Source: Azospirillum brasilense (lineage in GTDB: Bacteria > Pseudomonadota > Alphaproteobacteria > Azospirillales > Azospirillaceae). From it: a stretch of DNA of 64,000 bases. The position numbers and the translations under genes are program-made. The stretch's first letter is position 1. Each line of letters begins with the position of its first letter. The DNA lies in assembly GCF_007827815.1 (NCBI RefSeq), contig NZ_VITH01000007.1, positions 248,001-312,000 of the forward strand. Direction: 5' to 3'. Shown one piece after another: positions 60,300-64,000 of this stretch. The notes beneath the pieces are model-generated. The model saw nothing but the letters and a program-made list of their open reading frames with translations, ran no database searches and was not told the DNA's origin.

Positions 60300-61517
60300 T
60301 TAAAGCGACAGCACACCGCCACTCAGCGGGATCACCGTCACGCGGTCGCCCGCAGTGGCGGCAGGGTCCTGCGGCTCGCGGACGATCAGGGCGTCGGCCT
60401 GGGCCAGCCGGGACATCATCGCGCTGTCCTGGCGGGGGAAGGGGGTGGCGATCGGTTCGCCGACCGGTCCGGTGGACAGCGTGGCGCGCAGGAAGTCGGT
60501 GCGGTCGTCGTTCGCCTTCAGCGGCGCGCCGAGCCGGGCCGTGAGCGTGGCGTTCTCGGCGGGCAGTCCCTGGAGACGGCGGAGGACAGGCACCAGGAAC
60601 AGCAGGGCGGCCACGCCCGTGGACACCGGGTTGCCGGGCAGGCCGAGCAGCGGCACGCCGTTCGCCGTCCCGAAAACCAACGGTTTGCCGGGCTTCATGG
60701 CGACCCGGTGGAAGTCGAGCGATAGCCCGCCCAGCACGTTGCGCACATGATCGTGTTCGCCTTGCGAGGCGCCGCCCGTGGTCACCAGCAGGTCGCAGCC
60801 CGCCGCCCCGGCGGCCATGGCGGCGAGATGCTCCGGATCGTCCTTGGCCACGCCGAGATTGTGGGCGAGGCCGCCTTGGCTGGCGACCAGCGCGCAGAGG
60901 CCGAGCGCGTTGGAGCTGACGATCTGGCTCGGCCCCAGCGGATCGCCGGGCAGGGCGATCTCGTCTCCGGTGGCGAGCACGGCGACCCGCGGGCGGCGGT
61001 GGACGCGCAGCCAGGGCAGGTTGGCCGCCGCGGCCAGGGCGACGTCGCGGGCGGTGAGCAGGCGCCCCTTGGGAAGGACATCCTCCCCCGCGGTGAAGTC
61101 CAGGCCGGCGGGGCGGATGAAGCGCCCGGTGGGCATGGCCCGACCGACATGCACGCGGTCGCCGGAGTCCTCGCAATCCTCCTGCATCACAACGGCGTCG
61201 GCCCCGGCGGGCAGGGGAGCGCCGGTGAAGATGCGCACGGCCTCGCCAGCGCCGAGCGATCCGGCGAAGGCGTGGCCGGCGGCGGACTCGCCGATGCGGC
61301 GCAGGGTGACCGGCGACTCCGCCGACGCCTGAACGATGTCGGCGGCGCGGACGGCCCAGCCGTCCATGGCGGCGGCGGCGAAGGGCGGCTGGGTCAGGCG
61401 GGCGACCGCGGGCTCCGCCAGGACGCGTCCCAGCGCGTCGGGCAGGGCCACCGTTTCCGCCGGCAGGGCGGTGAAGGCGGCGAGGATGCGGGCGCGGGCT
61501 TCGCTGACCTGCAGCAT
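60300..61517 (-). CDS. moeA: Molybdopterin molybdotransferase
   Basis: 405 residues; inserts molybdate into adenylylated molybdopterin. AMDGWAVRAADI near residue 50, RIFTGAPLPAGADAVVMQED, VLATGDEIALPGDPLGPSQI and TTGGASQGEHDHV are the family blocks, with the GLPGNPVS loop. ATG overlaps the moaC stop by one nt. It lies downstream of moaC in one operon. Confidence 0.96.
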   Translation of the reverse strand: MLQVSEARARILAAFTALPAETVALPDALGRVLAEPAVARLTQPPFAAAAMDGWAVRAADIVQASAESPVTLRRIGESAAGHAFAGSLGAGEAVRIFTGAPLPAGADAVVMQEDCEDSGDRVHVGRAMPTGRFIRPAGLDFTAGEDVLPKGRLLTARDVALAAAANLPWLRVHRRPRVAVLATGDEIALPGDPLGPSQIVSSNALGLCALVASQGGLAHNLGVAKDDPEHLAAMAAGAAGCDLLVTTGGASQGEHDHVRNVLGGLSLDFHRVAMKPGKPLVFGTANGVPLLGLPGNPVSTGVAALLFLVPVLRRLQGLPAENATLTARLGAPLKANDDRTDFLRATLSTGPVGEPIATPFPRQDSAMMSRLAQADALIVREPQDPAATAGDRVTVIPLSGGVLSL

Positions 61518-62011
61518 CAGACCGCGCTCCCCCAGTCGCCGCTCTTGCCGCCGGCCTTGTGCAGCAGCTTCACCTCGGTGATGGTCATGCCGCGGTCCAC
61601 CGCCTTGCACATGTCGTAGACGGTCAGCGCCGCGACCGACACGGCGGTCAGCGCCTCCATCTCCACGCCCGTCTGGCCCCTCAGCTTGCAGGTGGCGGTG
61701 ATGTCCACGGCGTTGCGCTCGGGATCGCAGGTCAGGTCGACCTTGACCGAGGTCAGCATCAGCGGGTGGCACAGCGGGATCAGGTCCGGCGTGCGCTTGG
61801 CCCCCATGATGCCGGCCAGCCGGGCCACCGACAGGACATCGCCCTTCTTGACGCCGCCCTGGAGGATGAGCGCCAACGTTTCCGGCTGCATCAGCACGGA
61901 GCCGCGGGCGGTCGCCGAGCGCTCCGTGTCGGCCTTGCCGGACACGTCCACCATGACCGCGCGGCCTTCGGCGTCGAAATGGGTGAAGCCGCTTGCGGGC
62001 TGGTCGGTCAT
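61517..62011 (-). CDS. moaC: Cyclic pyranopterin monophosphate synthase MoaC
   Basis: 164 residues; second step of molybdenum cofactor synthesis, from the MoaA product to cPMP. Seen: [37 protein letters not shown] and [23 protein letters not shown] (metal-site and active residues). Overlaps the upstream GNAT gene by 4 nt. Confidence 0.97.
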   Translation of the reverse strand: MTDQPASGFTHFDAEGRAVMVDVSGKADTERSATARGSVLMQPETLALILQGGVKKGDVLSVARLAGIMGAKRTPDLIPLCHPLMLTSVKVDLTCDPERNAVDITATCKLRGQTGVEMEALTAVSVAALTVYDMCKAVDRGMTITEVKLLHKAGGKSGDWGSAV

Positions 62012-62487
62012 AGGGGTTTCTCCATGAACAGGCTCAGCGGGTCCGGACCGTAGGGGCCGAACGGGCCGCGGTCGGCGAAGCCCTGCTTGCGGTAGAGGGC
62101 GATGGCTTCGTCCTGATAGACGCCGGTTTCCAACAACAACGCCGACAGACCGGCGGCGCGCGCCTCGTCCTCGATGCGCTCCAGAAGGCGGCGACCGATC
62201 TGGCCGCCGCGCGCGGTCGGCTGGACGAACATCCGCTTGACCTCGCCATAGCCGCCGTCGGCGTCGATGCGCATGGCGCCGCAGCCGACCACGGTTCCCG
62301 ACCGCCGGGCGACCAGGAAACGGATGTCCGGCTTCGCCAGCGATTGCAGGTCGAGCAGATGGTTGCTCTCGGCCGGGTAGAGGTCACCCAGATAGCGGTC
62401 CAGCTCTTCGATGAGCTGGACCACCTCGTCCTGGAGCGGGCTTTCACGGGCAATGGTCACGTTCGGCACGGCGTCGTTCCTCCCCAT
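62008..62487 (-). CDS. GNAT family N-acetyltransferase
   Basis: 159 residues. Acetyl-CoA motif [22 protein letters not shown] and the later [21 protein letters not shown] are clear. Substrate unknown. It is embedded in the trpD-trpC-moaC-moeA operon between trpC (16 nt) and moaC (4-nt overlap). Confidence 0.9.
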   Translation of the reverse strand: MGRNDAVPNVTIARESPLQDEVVQLIEELDRYLGDLYPAESNHLLDLQSLAKPDIRFLVARRSGTVVGCGAMRIDADGGYGEVKRMFVQPTARGGQIGRRLLERIEDEARAAGLSALLLETGVYQDEAIALYRKQGFADRGPFGPYGPDPLSLFMEKPL

Positions 62488-62503
62488 TGCTTTTTATTTG
62501 GTG

Positions 62504-63292
62504 TCAGGCGAGCAGGGCGCGGGTGGCCGCGCTCACATCCTCCTGCCGCATCAGCGATTCACCGACCAGGAAACAACGCGCGCCGACCGCCGCCATGCGC
62601 GACAGGTCCGCCGGGCTGTAGAGTCCGCTTTCGGCGACCAGCATCCGGTCGGCGGGCACATGGGCCGCCAGTTCCTCGGTCGTGGCGATGTCCACCGCCA
62701 GGGTCTTGAGGTTCCGGTTGTTCACGCCCAGAAGCGGGGTCTTCAGCGCCAGCGCGCGGTCCAGCTCCTCGCGGTTGTGCACCTCGACCAGCACGTCGAG
62801 GCCCCAGGCGATGGCGGTTTCCTCGATCTCGGCCGCCTGCGCGTCGCTCAGCGCGGCCATGATGATCAGGATGCAGTCGGCGCCCAGCGCGCGGGATTCG
62901 GCGATCTGGTAGGGATCGACCATGAAGTCCTTGCGCAGCACCGGCAGGTCCACCGCGGCGCGGGCGGCCAGCAGATAATCGTCGCAGCCCTGGAAATAGG
63001 GCTCGTCGGTCAGCACCGACAGGCAGGTGGCGCCGCCCTCGCGGTAGGCGCGGGCCAGCGACGGCGGGTCGAAATCCGGGCGGATCAGGCCCTTGGACGG
63101 GCTGGCCTTCTTGATCTCGGCGATCAGGCCGTAGCGGCCGCCGTCGACCGTGCGGCGCAGCGCACGGATGAAGCCGCGCGCCGGGTCGGCGGCGCGGGCG
63201 GCATCCTCCACCGCGGACAGCGGGCGGGCGGACTTGCGGGCTTGGACCAGCGCGCGCTTGTCGTCGCAGATGCGGGTCAGGACGTCGCTCAT
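62504..63292 (-). CDS. trpC: Indole-3-glycerol phosphate synthase
   Basis: 262-residue TIM barrel. [40 protein letters not shown] and [12 protein letters not shown] carry the catalytic Lys, Glu and phosphate-binding residues. Monofunctional, without a PRAI domain. Start overlaps the trpD stop by 4 nt. Confidence 0.96.
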   Translation of the reverse strand: MSDVLTRICDDKRALVQARKSARPLSAVEDAARAADPARGFIRALRRTVDGGRYGLIAEIKKASPSKGLIRPDFDPPSLARAYREGGATCLSVLTDEPYFQGCDDYLLAARAAVDLPVLRKDFMVDPYQIAESRALGADCILIIMAALSDAQAAEIEETAIAWGLDVLVEVHNREELDRALALKTPLLGVNNRNLKTLAVDIATTEELAAHVPADRMLVAESGLYSPADLSRMAAVGARCFLVGESLMRQEDVSAATRALLA

Positions 63293-64000
63293 GGCGCGGC
63301 AACCGGTTCGTTGGTGATGGACGAATTGGTGATGGAGACGAGGTGCTGGAGCACGGCGCGGGCGCCGCCGCTGTCGATGGCGTGGCGGGCCTGCTCGACA
63401 CCCTCCTTCAGGTCGCCGGCCTTGCCCGCCACATGGAGCGCTGCGGCGGCGTTCAGCAGCACGATGTCGCGATAGGCGCCCTGCGCCCCGTCGAACAGCG
63501 CGCGGATGGCCTCGGCGTTCACATGGGCGTCGCCGCCCTTCAGCAGCTCCGGCCGGGCGCGGAAGATGCCGGCCTGCTCCGGTTCGATCTCGAACACCGT
63601 GACCTCGCCGTCCTTCAACTGGGCGACGGTGGTCGGGCCGGTGGTGGTGATCTCGTCCAGCCCGTCGGAGCCATGGACCACCCAGGCGGCCTCCGACCCC
63701 AGACGCTTCAGAACATGGGCCAGCGGCTCCACCCACTGCCTGGCGTAGACGCCGAGAAGCTGGCGCTTGGCGCTGGCCGGGTTGGACAGCGGGCCGAGCA
63801 GGTTGAAGATGGTGCGGGTGCCCAGCTCGACGCGGGTCGGGCCGACGTTGCGCATGGCGAGGTGGTGGCGCGGCGCCATCAGGAAGCCGATGCGGGCGTC
63901 CCACAGGGCCTTGCGCACCAGACCCATGTCGCAGTCCAGGTTGACGCCCAGCGCGCCCAGCACGTCGGCGGCGCCCGACTTGGACGACATGGCGCGGTTG
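63289..64000 (-). CDS. trpD: Anthranilate phosphoribosyltransferase, 5' end outside window
   Basis: The visible C-terminal ~237 residues follow the family: [18 protein letters not shown] at the window edge, [34 protein letters not shown], and the C-terminal [15 protein letters not shown]. It transfers PRPP to anthranilate in tryptophan synthesis. Truncated by the window edge only. Confidence 0.95.
   Translation of the reverse strand, partial: NRAMSSKSGAADVLGALGVNLDCDMGLVRKALWDARIGFLMAPRHHLAMRNVGPTRVELGTRTIFNLLGPLSNPASAKRQLLGVYARQWVEPLAHVLKRLGSEAAWVVHGSDGLDEITTTGPTTVAQLKDGEVTVFEIEPEQAGIFRARPELLKGGDAHVNAEAIRALFDGAQGAYRDIVLLNAAAALHVAGKAGDLKEGVEQARHAIDSGGARAVLQHLVSITNSSITNEPVAAP

Overview
This window is core chromosome of a high-G+C alphaproteobacterium. 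Gene order and protein types point to the Rhodospirillales, most likely Azospirillum or a close relative: tig-clpP-clpX-lon-hupB, a complete 14-gene nuo operon followed by birA-coaX-rnj-mce-DUF1467, proS-lolC/E-lolD-dnaE, rpsB-tsf-pyrH-frr-uppS-cdsA-dxr-rseP-bamA-skp-fabZ-lpxA-lpxI-lpxB, and on the minus strand trpD-trpC-moaC-moeA, lexA, gltX and gltA, with comEC on the plus strand. The species assignment is inference; no rRNA is present to settle it.

Layout. 1-5.5 kb: protein quality control (trigger factor end, ClpP, ClpX, Lon) and histone-like HU. 5.6-5.9 kb: tRNA-Val(UAC) and tRNA-Asp(GUC). 6.2-20.7 kb: NADH:quinone oxidoreductase subunits NuoA-N, tightly packed with stop/start overlaps. 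20.7-25.3 kb: biotin ligase, type III pantothenate kinase, RNase J, methylmalonyl-CoA epimerase, a DUF1467-type membrane protein and 3-methyladenine glycosylase I. 25.4-25.5 kb: an intergenic small RNA gene resembling the alpha-r8/suhB/MmgR family. 25.7-33.3 kb: two hypothetical proteins, ProRS, a palindrome-rich repeat, lipoprotein-release ABC transporter genes, a dienelactone-hydrolase-like enzyme, a DMT exporter and a lipoprotein. 33.5-37.5 kb: DNA polymerase III alpha and a small toxin-antitoxin pair. 37.6-51.4 kb: translation factors, pyrimidine, isoprenoid and phospholipid genes, outer-membrane assembly and lipid A synthesis. 51.4-54.0 kb: an accessory patch (glyoxalase, GNAT, LysR regulator, GST). 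54.2-64 kb: citrate synthase, GluRS, ComEC, LexA, molybdopterin and tryptophan synthesis; trpD runs off the right edge.

Most of the window is ordinary, well-conserved housekeeping sequence. I see no prophage, insertion sequence, CRISPR array or biosynthetic cluster, and no clearly new multi-gene system. The observations most worth a second look are the small RNA near 25.45 kb with a single-stranded TTCCTCCCT element, a very histidine-rich insertion in NuoL, a ParE-type toxin with a perfect 18-bp internal duplication, a T-N11-A palindrome in front of the LysR gene, a GTTC-N7-GTTC LexA box in front of lexA, the absence of lpxD from its usual place, an Arg at the position of a normally conserved His in LpxA, and the composite palindromic repeat near 28.6 kb.
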